Shown here: in pieces, positions 16,775 through 24,725 of the stretch
How the letters are laid out: each line of letters opens with the position of its first letter
Numbering within the stretch: the stretch's first letter is position 1
NCBI GenBank assembly: GCA_023133295.1
Contig: JAGLWT010000079.1
Coordinates: forward strand, 1-49,168
Length of the DNA stretch: 49,168 nt
Source of the DNA: a bacterium
GTDB taxonomy: Bacteria > AUK180
Reading direction: 5' to 3'
The notes under the pieces: generated by a model
Told to the model about the DNA's origin: nothing
Seen by the model: the letters and a program-made list of their open reading frames with translations, nothing else
Database searches by the model: none
Position numbers and translations under genes: made by a program

Positions 16775-17131
16775 ATGAATGATGAGTGGAATGAGCAGAC
16801 TAATATTACCGACGGTGCCGTTTCGGGTTATACTCCAAAGGGATATATCTTTGAATTGAAAAGCAATCGTAAGATCATTCTCGGCAGAAAACGCTTCGTT
16901 ATAGGCCGAGCACCCGGTTGTGACCTGGTTTTGGATGATGACTCCATTTCCCGAATACATTGCGCGATCCATGACAATTACTCCAGCTTCATCCTTGAGG
17001 ACATGGACTCCTCTAATGGGACCTTTATAAACGATCTGCGCATAAAAAAGAAAATACTTCATTCGGGAGATTCCTTCAAGATCGGAGATCAGGGATTCTC
17101 CTTTCATCTATTTGATAATGATCCCAAATGA
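16775..17131 (+). CDS. FHA-domain protein
   Basis: 118-aa stand-alone forkhead-associated domain that binds phosphothreonine peptides. Conserved residues are present: GRAPGCDLVL, SISRIHC (Arg-Ile-His) and MDSSNGTFIND. No Ser/Thr kinase is nearby, so the phosphorylated partner is unknown. GGGGAGG lies in the end of the preceding gene and the stop overlaps the next start (ATGA). Confidence 0.9.
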   Translation: MNDEWNEQTNITDGAVSGYTPKGYIFELKSNRKIILGRKRFVIGRAPGCDLVLDDDSISRIHCAIHDNYSSFILEDMDSSNGTFINDLRIKKKILHSGDSFKIGDQGFSFHLFDNDPK

Positions 17132-18024
17132 GGAATTCCGGCCAAACACAAAACGACCCTGACAGGGGAGTTGAACTTCTCAAAGAAAAAATCACTGTAA
17201 TCCTTGGAAAAAAGCTCAAAAAGGTGAACAAGCGCATTAAAAATATTTCCAAGGACCTTTCGGCATTCAAGCGTCATAGCGAGCTGTCCAAAATGGGCGA
17301 GATGATCAAAGCTCAGCTTCATCGGCTTCCGCTTAAGGCATCTACCGTAAATGTGAAGGATTGGGAGAATGATAAGGAAATAACATTAACATTGGATCCG
17401 CTCCTGACCGTTAAACAGAATATGGCGCTCTTTTTTAAGAAGGCCTCGAAGATGAAAAGGGGAAGCGAAATCGCCGGTAAACGATATGAAGAGGGAATGA
17501 AAGAGGCCTCGAAAATAAATAAGCAGATCAATGAAGTAGAGAATATGACCGATATCGCTGAATTGAAGGAGGTATATAAAAAACTTCTTCCCCCGGTTGC
17601 CGCTAAGAAACAGGTGAAAAGGGTACGCAAGCAGGTCGGGAAAGCGTATTTATTCAAAGGGTATCTATTCTTTGTTGGCCGAAGCGATCTGGAGAATGAT
17701 GAATTGGTGAAGCATGTAGGCAATGGCAATGACTGGTGGTTCCATATCAAGGATTATCCGGGCAGTCATGTTGTCCTCATTCTGGGAAGCAAGCAATCTC
17801 CCGACTTCGACCTTATACTTTTCGGCTCCGCCCTGGCGCTTTCCAATTCGAAGGCCGCGGCCTCCGACTCGGAGGAGGTCATATACACTCAAAAGAAGTA
17901 CTTGAGGAAGGTGAGGCGCGGAAAGCCGGGCCAATTTCTTTTTTCAAATGAAAAAACGGTCAACGCCCGTCGGCGCGATGACCTGAAGAAATTCAGATAT
18001 ATATTTGAAGAAGAGCACAAGTGA
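17128..18024 (+). CDS. NFACT protein lacking the N-terminal domain (RqcH/Fbp-like C-half)
   Basis: 298-aa protein equal to the C-terminal half of RqcH/Fbp/NEMF. Residues about 15-165 match the coiled-coil and middle module (GEMIKAQLHRL, LTLDPLLTVKQNMALFFKKA). Residues about 170-298 are the NFACT-R domain (NDWWFHIKDYPGSHVVL, NSKAAASDSEEVIYTQKKYL, GKPGQFLFS). Full RqcH is near 570 aa and its N-terminal NFACT-N domain, which handles tRNA-Ala in Ala-tailing, is absent. There is no room for it upstream, because the FHA gene ends there. It may bind 50S subunits or nucleic acid without tailing; that is inference. Confidence 0.85.
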   Translation: MRNSGQTQNDPDRGVELLKEKITVILGKKLKKVNKRIKNISKDLSAFKRHSELSKMGEMIKAQLHRLPLKASTVNVKDWENDKEITLTLDPLLTVKQNMALFFKKASKMKRGSEIAGKRYEEGMKEASKINKQINEVENMTDIAELKEVYKKLLPPVAAKKQVKRVRKQVGKAYLFKGYLFFVGRSDLENDELVKHVGNGNDWWFHIKDYPGSHVVLILGSKQSPDFDLILFGSALALSNSKAAASDSEEVIYTQKKYLRKVRRGKPGQFLFSNEKTVNARRRDDLKKFRYIFEEEHK

Positions 18025-18496
18025 CAAGTGACAAGAGCACAAGTGCACAAGGTACAAGGGACAAGTGCAAAAGCAAGTGTGATGTGTGATGTGTGAAGTG
18101 TAAAGTGGGTAAGTACAATGAACAATTAAGAAATGAACAATGAACAATTACAGATAGAGGTTAGAGGCTGATTTGGGAAGGAGAAAAGAGAGAGGGGTAG
18201 CATTCGAAGATGTGTGGAGATCAAAATAATTGACAATGGACAATTGACAGTTGACAATTACTGAGAAAAGTTGAAAAGTTTAAGGTTGGTGCAGAGAAGA
18301 AAGGAGATGGATTCTTCAGTCGCTACCGCTCTTTCAGAATGACAAATATAATACTTACCGGTCCCACAATATTCCTTCTCCACTGGTACACTTGTCCCTG
18401 GGTCCACTGCGAAGCGTCATTGTTATCGTATTTATGAATCAGAACACCACTGAAATATTTTTTCAAAATAATCGTATTTGTTCTTGAGGAGTAAGA
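18025..18496. repeat. Repeat block between operons
   Basis: Order of modules: CACAAGTGACAAG words (18014-18068), GTGTGATGTGTGAAGTG words, GAACAATTAAGAAATGAACA words with GAGGTTAGAGGC, TTGACAATGGACAATTGACA words, a 79-nt repeat (18274-18352, partner at 14421-14499), TGTCCCTGGGTCCACTGCGAAGC (two words, 18393-18415). The last 80 bp hold the adaptor gene leader with GAGGAG; no strong promoter was picked. I see no gene. Confidence 0.75.
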
Positions 18497-19606
18497 ATGA
18501 AAAAGATCATATTATATTCACTTGTAATTTTCACCCTTCTGGCGGGCTGTGCCAAAAAACCCCCCGCTCCGGGCGGCATGACAAAGAAAGAAGTTGAATA
18601 CAGTGTCAAGCAGGGCACCATTGAAAAGAAGATCACGGAAACCGGTGAATGCCAGCCACGGACCGTTGTTCCTCTGATGGCTAAGATCAGCGGAAAGGTC
18701 GCCGAGTTTCTTGTTGAGGAAGGGGATATAGTGAAAGAAGGCCAGCCCCTTATGTACATTTATCCCGATATCAAAGAGATCCAGAAGATTAATTCAATAC
18801 GGCGGAATTATGTGATCGCTCAAAAGGACTTTAACAATATCAAGGTAAGGTATGAATCCAATAAGGATATGCTAGCGAAAGGATTTGTATCTCAAAGCGA
18901 ATATGACGAAGTGGAAAAGAATTACATCAGCGCAAAGATGGCTTATGAGAATTCCAAGATCGAGAAGGATTATCTGGCGGATGTTCAGGAGAAGAAGATC
19001 GCCGGCAGTCTGGTCCTTTCGGTGAACGCCCCCGCTGCCGGCACATTCTACGGTAAGGCTGTTCAGGACGGAGAATTTATCAGATCCGCCATGGAGAATT
19101 ACTCCTCCGGTACGGTATTGGGCTATATCGGAGATCTCAGTAATCTTCAGATCGTTCTGGATGTGGATGAAATAGATTATCCATTGATAAAGAAGGGCAT
19201 GCCCACCAGGATCACCTTCGATGCCTTCCCCGCTGTAAGGACAAAGGGTGTGGTGAGCTACATTTCCCTCAATGCGGTGAGAAAGAATATCTTCAATCAA
19301 TTTACCGTAAAAATAGATATCGCTAAAAACCCGAAAGGGCTGATCAAACCGGGTGTTTCCGCTAATGCCGAGATCATTGTCCTGGAAGCTCGTGATGTGC
19401 TGACGATCCCCTTGAAGGCGGTTGTATGGGAAGGCCCGAAAACCTTTGTGAAGTTAAAAGCCGGCGAGAAGAAGGAAGTCACTCTCGGTAAGAATGACGG
19501 CAGTTTTATTGAAGTTACGGAAGGCTTGTCTAAAGGTGATACCGTAGTTTATACCGATATTTCCCGCGGCATGTCCAGCCCGGGTATGCATTTCAGGAGG
19601 AAGTAA
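18497..19606 (+). CDS. Lipoprotein periplasmic adaptor (HlyD/MacA-like)
   Basis: 369-aa membrane-fusion-protein family member. The lipobox LLAGC lies at residues about 15-19. It has biotinyl-lipoyl-like halves (GKVAEFLVEEGDIVKEGQPL; VNAPAAGTFYGKAVQDGEFI) flanking a helical hairpin, then a beta-barrel domain (GVVSYISLNAV) and a C-terminal membrane-proximal part. Such adaptors link inner-membrane pumps to outer-membrane channels. No permease or ATPase gene follows here; a PDZ protein does. GAGGAG lies 6 nt before the ATG. Confidence 0.88.
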   Translation: MKKIILYSLVIFTLLAGCAKKPPAPGGMTKKEVEYSVKQGTIEKKITETGECQPRTVVPLMAKISGKVAEFLVEEGDIVKEGQPLMYIYPDIKEIQKINSIRRNYVIAQKDFNNIKVRYESNKDMLAKGFVSQSEYDEVEKNYISAKMAYENSKIEKDYLADVQEKKIAGSLVLSVNAPAAGTFYGKAVQDGEFIRSAMENYSSGTVLGYIGDLSNLQIVLDVDEIDYPLIKKGMPTRITFDAFPAVRTKGVVSYISLNAVRKNIFNQFTVKIDIAKNPKGLIKPGVSANAEIIVLEARDVLTIPLKAVVWEGPKTFVKLKAGEKKEVTLGKNDGSFIEVTEGLSKGDTVVYTDISRGMSSPGMHFRRK

Positions 19607-19607
19607 A

Positions 19608-20639
19608 ATGAAGAGAAGTATTTTCATTATTGTGAGCGTTCTATTTGTCCTTTTCGCATTTGCCCAGAGTTCTGATCAGATGATCAGAAAAATCGGCTCC
19701 AGATATAATTCCCGCATTCTAAAGGTTACCAATAGTACAGGGAAGGCTTTTTGCGCTCTGAACTTAAGCAATGGGATCATGATCTCGAATTACTCCTTGA
19801 ATCCCGGGGATAGAATTGTCGATTTGAATAATAATACAGTGAAGATAGATGCCTCTGACCTGATCAAGGTCGATAACGGGCTTTACTTCTATAAGAATCC
19901 CTCAATGAGGAAATCCGCATTGAAGGGTGCTAAGACGGATTACACGGAAGTGCAATGGTACTTCAGCCTGCAGGTCCTTTCAGACGGCGACCTGCTGTAT
20001 TCCTCTTTCAATACCGCTCCAAGGGATTTTGAAAAAGATATACAGGCGAAGAGATTACGCGTCATTTTCAATAATGACGGTGAGCTTCTCGGGTTGCTGT
20101 ACAATTATCATGTGACCTCATTTATTAAAACCATTTTTATGAATTGCGACCGCATCAATGAAGTTGAGGTAGAGGATGCCTTTTCAGGGAAATTCCTCGA
20201 TCTGGAGCAATTGCAAAAACTGGCGGACAGGCCTGTTAAGACCAGGGCTTGGCTCGGTATAACTTTGCGCATTCACAATAACCTGATAAGTATCGCTTCC
20301 GTTTATGAGGATTCTCCCGCTGAAAAGGCCGGCTTTAAAAAAGGTGATATCATTGTCAAGGTTGGTAAAGAAGAGATGCTGCGTGTTGAAGATGTGATCA
20401 ATTCCATCGGCTCAAGATCCTCCGGAGAAACTGTAATGATCGAGGTCATAAGAGACGGCGATAGAATGAAGATCAAGGCGGAATTGGGTTCAAAGGCCGA
20501 GCTGAATAAATATATGATCAAGCGGAAGCTTGAAAAGATAAAAAAGGTCGAGGTAAATACATCCGATATTCTTGAGGAGAAGCTTGAACGCCTTGAGAAA
20601 GAATTGGAAGAGATCAAGGAAATGCTTAGAAAAGATTGA
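19608..20639 (+). CDS. Secreted PDZ-domain protein, HtrA-like but non-catalytic
   Basis: 343-aa protein with a signal peptide (SIFIIVSVLFVLFAFAQ). Residues about 20-200 form a beta-rich region that resembles a degraded HtrA-type domain; I find no catalytic GNSGG. Residues about 210-295 are a PDZ domain (AWLGITLRI, VYEDSPAEKAGFKKGDIIVKVG, GETVMIEVIRDG). The C-terminus is a charged coiled coil (LEEKLERLEKELEEIKEML). It begins 1 bp after the adaptor stop with AGGAGGAAG upstream, so the two are coupled and may act together. The HtrA relationship is tentative. Confidence 0.75.
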   Translation: MKRSIFIIVSVLFVLFAFAQSSDQMIRKIGSRYNSRILKVTNSTGKAFCALNLSNGIMISNYSLNPGDRIVDLNNNTVKIDASDLIKVDNGLYFYKNPSMRKSALKGAKTDYTEVQWYFSLQVLSDGDLLYSSFNTAPRDFEKDIQAKRLRVIFNNDGELLGLLYNYHVTSFIKTIFMNCDRINEVEVEDAFSGKFLDLEQLQKLADRPVKTRAWLGITLRIHNNLISIASVYEDSPAEKAGFKKGDIIVKVGKEEMLRVEDVINSIGSRSSGETVMIEVIRDGDRMKIKAELGSKAELNKYMIKRKLEKIKKVEVNTSDILEEKLERLEKELEEIKEMLRKD

Positions 20640-20664
20640 AATAATTCCCTCTTTTGTATATAAT
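20636..20664 (+). promoter_or_regulatory. Promoter of the BatD-like gene (leaderless type)
   Basis: -35 TTGAAA (20636-20641, overlapping the stop codon of the PDZ gene), 17-bp spacer, -10 TATAAT (20659-20664). The ATG at 20673 begins 8 nt further on. Confidence 0.65.
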
Positions 20665-20672
20665 ATCCATAT

Positions 20673-21491
20673 ATGAAAATTAGGCTTTATACGATTCCCG
20701 CAATACTCATTATTCTCATTCTTCTGCAGGGCGCTTCGTTCCAGGTTTCCATCAATTCATCATTGGATAAGAATGAGGTCAAAGTGGGAGAAATGTTCAC
20801 CTTCAATTTAGAGATACAGAAGGTAGGTTCGACCGAGATCAGAATAGCGTCTCCCAAGATGCCTGCGCCGGAGTGGGCTTCCAGGGTATTGTCTTCATCC
20901 AGCACCAGGATCAATGTGGTCAAGGACAAGGCCCAGCAGATATTATCCTACAAAGTGAAATACAAGGCCCTTGTAGCGGGAGAATATATCTTTCCCTCAG
21001 TTACACTGCCGTATTATAATCCCGAGGCGGATCTGAATATCGAGCTTAAGACAGACCCCGTGAAAATTATTGTGTTAAAGAATACGAATAGTCCACTTCC
21101 TTTGATCCTGCTTTTCTTTCTTATCGCGTTTGTGGTGATCATAGTAGTTATTGTCGGGATAAAACAGAAAAAAAAGGGGAGATCATCCACGGATGTACAA
21201 GAGGAAAGTGAGATCAAAGAAGATCCTTTCCATTCCCTCACGAAGACCGAGAAATTTTATAAACTTGAAGAATTGCTCAGGGGATTTCTCCTGGCGAAAT
21301 ATAATATCTCGCAGAATGCCTTGAAGGATGACATCTCTTCCGCCTTGGAAACAAAAGAAGTTAATCTTGATAGGAGAGAGACCATTCTGGACATTATTGA
21401 TTTTCTCTATACAGTGAAATATACCGGGTACAATTACGACGATGATGAGATCTTACAATGGATCGAGAAATATAAGAAGATAAGTGAATAG
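20673..21491 (+). CDS. BatD-like membrane protein
   Basis: 272-aa protein with a signal peptide, an Ig-like beta domain (residues about 25-135; VSINSSLDKNEVKVGEMFTF, YKVKYKALVAGEYIFPSV) as in BatD proteins, a transmembrane helix (LPLILLFFLIAFVVIIVVIVGI) and an acidic helical cytoplasmic tail (about 95 aa). BatD normally works with BatA/B von Willebrand proteins in aerotolerance loci; none are here, so the role is open. It has no Shine-Dalgarno site. It overlaps the next gene by 8 bp. Confidence 0.7.
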   Translation: MKIRLYTIPAILIILILLQGASFQVSINSSLDKNEVKVGEMFTFNLEIQKVGSTEIRIASPKMPAPEWASRVLSSSSTRINVVKDKAQQILSYKVKYKALVAGEYIFPSVTLPYYNPEADLNIELKTDPVKIIVLKNTNSPLPLILLFFLIAFVVIIVVIVGIKQKKKGRSSTDVQEESEIKEDPFHSLTKTEKFYKLEELLRGFLLAKYNISQNALKDDISSALETKEVNLDRRETILDIIDFLYTVKYTGYNYDDDEILQWIEKYKKISE

Positions 21492-23547
21492 AAAAATTCG
21501 AGAGGGGTTTGTTCTATTATTGCTGTTGATCTCGCTTCTTGTCATGAACAAATATTCCTATAATATTACCGAGATAAAAGAGCCGTTCTTCATATTCCTG
21601 TCCTTTTTCTCCTTCGTATTTCTATTTTATTTTGAAAAGAAAAGGAACATCAGGATCGCGCGTTTGGACCTTGTGCTCCTGGCCCTGCCGCTCTTCTCTA
21701 TTATAATGCTGCCGTTTCTCAGATACCATTCATTTGCCCTTCATTATGTTCAGATATCGCTTTCTGCCACGATGATGTATTTCTCTCTGAGGATGATCAA
21801 GCCGGAAAGATTATTGTCTGCTTTTGAAGTGATAGGTGTATTGAGTGCTGTCTACGGCATTTTACTCTATTATGAAGTGGATCTTTTTCGGCTCTATCCT
21901 GTTCCCACCGGGATCCGCCCGCCGTCTTTTTATGGAAATTCCAATTTCTTCGCCGCATTGCTGATCCCCTTTATACTGATCTCTTTGACCAAATATTTTC
22001 TTGCTGAAGGCATACGGATGAGGGTGTTACACCTTTTATTCATCGGCGCGGAGAGCTATGCTTTATTTCTGACAAGAACGAGGGCGGCTTTCGTAGGGCT
22101 TATTCCTGTTCTGATAGCATTCCTGATAATAATTCTGATATGGAAGAAAAGACTTTGGACAAGGTTCATTCCATTGGCGGTGATCGCGATAGCTGTTCTC
22201 TTGATTGTCCCTCCGGATTACTGGGGGCGTATACGCTCAATGACGGACATAGGCAAAGGGACTCCGATGTTTCGTGTATATACATGGAATTCTTCTCTGC
22301 AGATAATCAAAGATAATCCGATGGGAGTGGGCCCGGGTAATTTCCGAGCCTATTATCCTGAATATAAGAGTAAGCAGATATTCCTTTTTGAGGGCAAGCA
22401 CAATGCCGAAACGATACATGCCCATTCGGATCCCATTGAAAGCGCTGTCGATCTGGGGATACTCGGTTTTGCCCTTTATTTATTCATGTTCATCGGCTTC
22501 TTTTTCTTCTTTTTCCGCGCCTCCTCCGTGGCGATGAAGGCCGACCGGGAGAAGACCGCTATTTCTCTTCTCGGGGTCAATCTCGGATTGATGGGACTGA
22601 TGCTGGATAATCTTTTTTCCGTAAATTCCAAATGGCTCTCATCAATAATCGTGATATATCTTCTGCTGGCACTGGGCTCCGCTTATGCCGCCAGAATATA
22701 TAAGCGGAAATGGAGTATCAGGGTCGGACCTCTTTTTCTTATCGCGCTTGCGTTGATCGGCGGCTTTCTGCTCTTTTTATCGGTGAGACGCTATCATTCA
22801 AGCCTGATACTGAACAAGGCCATCGCCCGGTCAAAGGATGGTCTTGCCTTGAGAAGCCGCAAACATGTCAACAGGGCAAAGGGCTCTTTTATAAAAGCGC
22901 AGGAGCTCTATAAAAAGGCTTTGAGATATGACCCTAATAATATCATTGCACGGTATTTTACGGGAACATTGCTGCAGGACCTCTATATTTCCACACAGGA
23001 TGAAGAGCATCTACGGGAAGCCATCAAGGCATATGAGCATTTACAGAAGCTTTCTGAACATTATGTTCAAGTCCACTTTCTTAAAGGGAGGACTTATTAT
23101 TATCTTAGAGAATACAAGAAGGCCTTATATGAATTTGAGCTGTATCTGCATCAGGATCCGGTCGATCTTGAGGTCTATAAGATGATGATCGATATATATA
23201 ATCGCACAGGACAAGTGGAAAAGAAGAAAAAGCTTCTTTCCGAGCTGGGTACTGAAATTGAACTCGACCTCAAAATTAAGCCGGACAGGGCTGAGTTATT
23301 CCGCATACTTGAATTCGCCTATATGGAGACAAATGAGCCCTATACTATTATAAAGACATATGAGGGCTTAATTCCGGATATCCAGAATATCAAGGCCAAA
23401 GAACTTGCGATAACAAGATTATCGGCATTTTACGCGACCTATGATATTGAACGGGGGATCGGGTATTTTTCCAATACAGATATCCCGGACATAAATAATG
23501 AAATGATCGTAAGGAAATTGAAGGAAATAAATGAGGCCGGCAAATGA
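21484..23547 (+). CDS. O-antigen ligase/polymerase-like protein with TPR tail
   Basis: 687-aa inner-membrane protein. About 12 hydrophobic segments up to residue 430 include the Wzy/WaaL-type region: TRTRAAFVGLIP, then the periplasmic loop PMGVGPGNFRAYYPEY and HAHSDPIESAVDLGILGF with the conserved His and Glu. Residues about 440-687 are TPR repeats (FIKAQELYKKALRYDP, YKKALYEFELYLHQDP). It probably polymerises or ligates surface polysaccharide. The start is GTG at 21484, inside the previous gene. Confidence 0.88.
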   Translation: MNRKIREGFVLLLLLISLLVMNKYSYNITEIKEPFFIFLSFFSFVFLFYFEKKRNIRIARLDLVLLALPLFSIIMLPFLRYHSFALHYVQISLSATMMYFSLRMIKPERLLSAFEVIGVLSAVYGILLYYEVDLFRLYPVPTGIRPPSFYGNSNFFAALLIPFILISLTKYFLAEGIRMRVLHLLFIGAESYALFLTRTRAAFVGLIPVLIAFLIIILIWKKRLWTRFIPLAVIAIAVLLIVPPDYWGRIRSMTDIGKGTPMFRVYTWNSSLQIIKDNPMGVGPGNFRAYYPEYKSKQIFLFEGKHNAETIHAHSDPIESAVDLGILGFALYLFMFIGFFFFFFRASSVAMKADREKTAISLLGVNLGLMGLMLDNLFSVNSKWLSSIIVIYLLLALGSAYAARIYKRKWSIRVGPLFLIALALIGGFLLFLSVRRYHSSLILNKAIARSKDGLALRSRKHVNRAKGSFIKAQELYKKALRYDPNNIIARYFTGTLLQDLYISTQDEEHLREAIKAYEHLQKLSEHYVQVHFLKGRTYYYLREYKKALYEFELYLHQDPVDLEVYKMMIDIYNRTGQVEKKKKLLSELGTEIELDLKIKPDRAELFRILEFAYMETNEPYTIIKTYEGLIPDIQNIKAKELAITRLSAFYATYDIERGIGYFSNTDIPDINNEMIVRKLKEINEAGK

Positions 23548-23975
23548 AGGATGATAAATGCAGTACGAAGTGCGAAGTACGATGTACGATGTGGAGAATT
23601 AGAAGGAAATAAAGAATGAATAATTGGGAAAGGGAGCACGCCAGTAACCGGAAAATCGTGATTTCGTTTAACACATTAATTCTCCTGTTACAATCATATC
23701 ATGCCGCACCTAAAGACAATGAACAATGTACAATTGACAATGGACAATTAAGATAGAGGTTAGAGGCATTAAGAAGTGTGAAGTGTAAAGTGGAGAAATG
23801 AAGGATGAAGAATGAAATAAAACTGGATCCCACGGTCGAAAACTCCCTCTGGATGACACTCTCCAATTGTTCATTGTTCATTTCTGAATTGTTCACTGAA
23901 TTTTTCAACTTTGAACTTTTGAACTTGCAACCTTTGAACGCTTCGGTACTGAGAAGATATATATAGGAGTCGTAT
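23548..23975. repeat. Repeat block before the nif3-recJ unit
   Basis: Contains GTACGAAGTGCGAAGTACGA words, a 67-nt element (23644-23710) also found at 46530-46596, GAACAATGTACAATTGACAA words plus GAGGTTAGAGGC, GAAGTGTGAAGTG words, an ACTGGATCCCACGG...CTGGATGACAC piece, TTGTTCATTGTTCATTTC words and ACTTTGAACTTTTGAACTTG words. The final TTGAAC (23934-23939) is 18 bp from TATATA (23958-23963) and could be the -35 of nif3. I see no gene. Confidence 0.75.
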
Positions 23976-24725
23976 TTGAAATTAAAAAAGATCGTTGAAT
24001 TTCTCGATAATTACCTGGATATTGATGCTGTTACCGATATGTCCCTCAACGGGCTGCAATTCGGAGACATGGATGCTGAGATAGATTCTGCCGTTCTCGC
24101 AGTGGACGCTTCTTTGGAATTATTTGAAAAGGCCGGCCGCGGAAATAAATTACTCGTGGTGCATCATGGCCTGTTCTGGGGTTCGTCCTTTGCCATTACG
24201 GGGATACATTACGAACGCTTTAAGAAGCTCTTTGATAATGAGCTCTCACTGTACGCCGCCCATCTTCCGCTGGACCTTCACGCGGTGATCGGACATAATG
24301 CGCGTATAGCAGCGGAACTGGGGCTGACCGATATCCTGCCCTTCGGGGATTACAAGGGGACGAAGATCGGCTTCAAAGGCATGCTTGCCGAACCCTTGAA
24401 GATGAAGGAATTCAAGGATGTTCTCGGCGGACTTTTCGGAGATTATCAGCTTCTTCAATTCGGAAAAGAAGAGATCAGAAATATAGGTGTCGTCTCCGGT
24501 GGCGCGGCTTCTTTGATACCGGACGCGATCAAGGAAGGGCTCGACCTCTATATTACAGGCGAGGCCTCACATTCCATGTACCATTTTGTGAAAGAGGCCC
24601 GCCTGAATGTTGTCTTTGGCGGCCATTATAATACGGAAAAATTCGGCATATTGAAATTGGGCGATCTGCTCGAAAAGGAATTCGGCCTCAAGAGCGAGTT
24701 CATCGATATCCCCACCGGCTTCTGA
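23976..24725 (+). CDS. Nif3-like dinuclear metal-centre protein
   Basis: 249-aa Nif3/DUF34 (GTP cyclohydrolase I type 2-like) protein, the short form without the inserted domain. Metal ligands are visible: LVVHHGLFW, HLPLDLH and the C-terminal FGGHYNTEKFG. The physiological reaction of the family is unsettled. The start is TTG with AGGAG 6 nt upstream. Its stop overlaps the recJ ATG (TGATG), so the two are coupled. Confidence 0.92.
   Translation: MKLKKIVEFLDNYLDIDAVTDMSLNGLQFGDMDAEIDSAVLAVDASLELFEKAGRGNKLLVVHHGLFWGSSFAITGIHYERFKKLFDNELSLYAAHLPLDLHAVIGHNARIAAELGLTDILPFGDYKGTKIGFKGMLAEPLKMKEFKDVLGGLFGDYQLLQFGKEEIRNIGVVSGGAASLIPDAIKEGLDLYITGEASHSMYHFVKEARLNVVFGGHYNTEKFGILKLGDLLEKEFGLKSEFIDIPTGF

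Noticed and set aside
23701..23751. Short ORF starting ATGCCGCACC after the TACAAT of the 67-nt element
   Set aside because: The second copy has ACG instead of ATG and the reading frame runs into repeat words.
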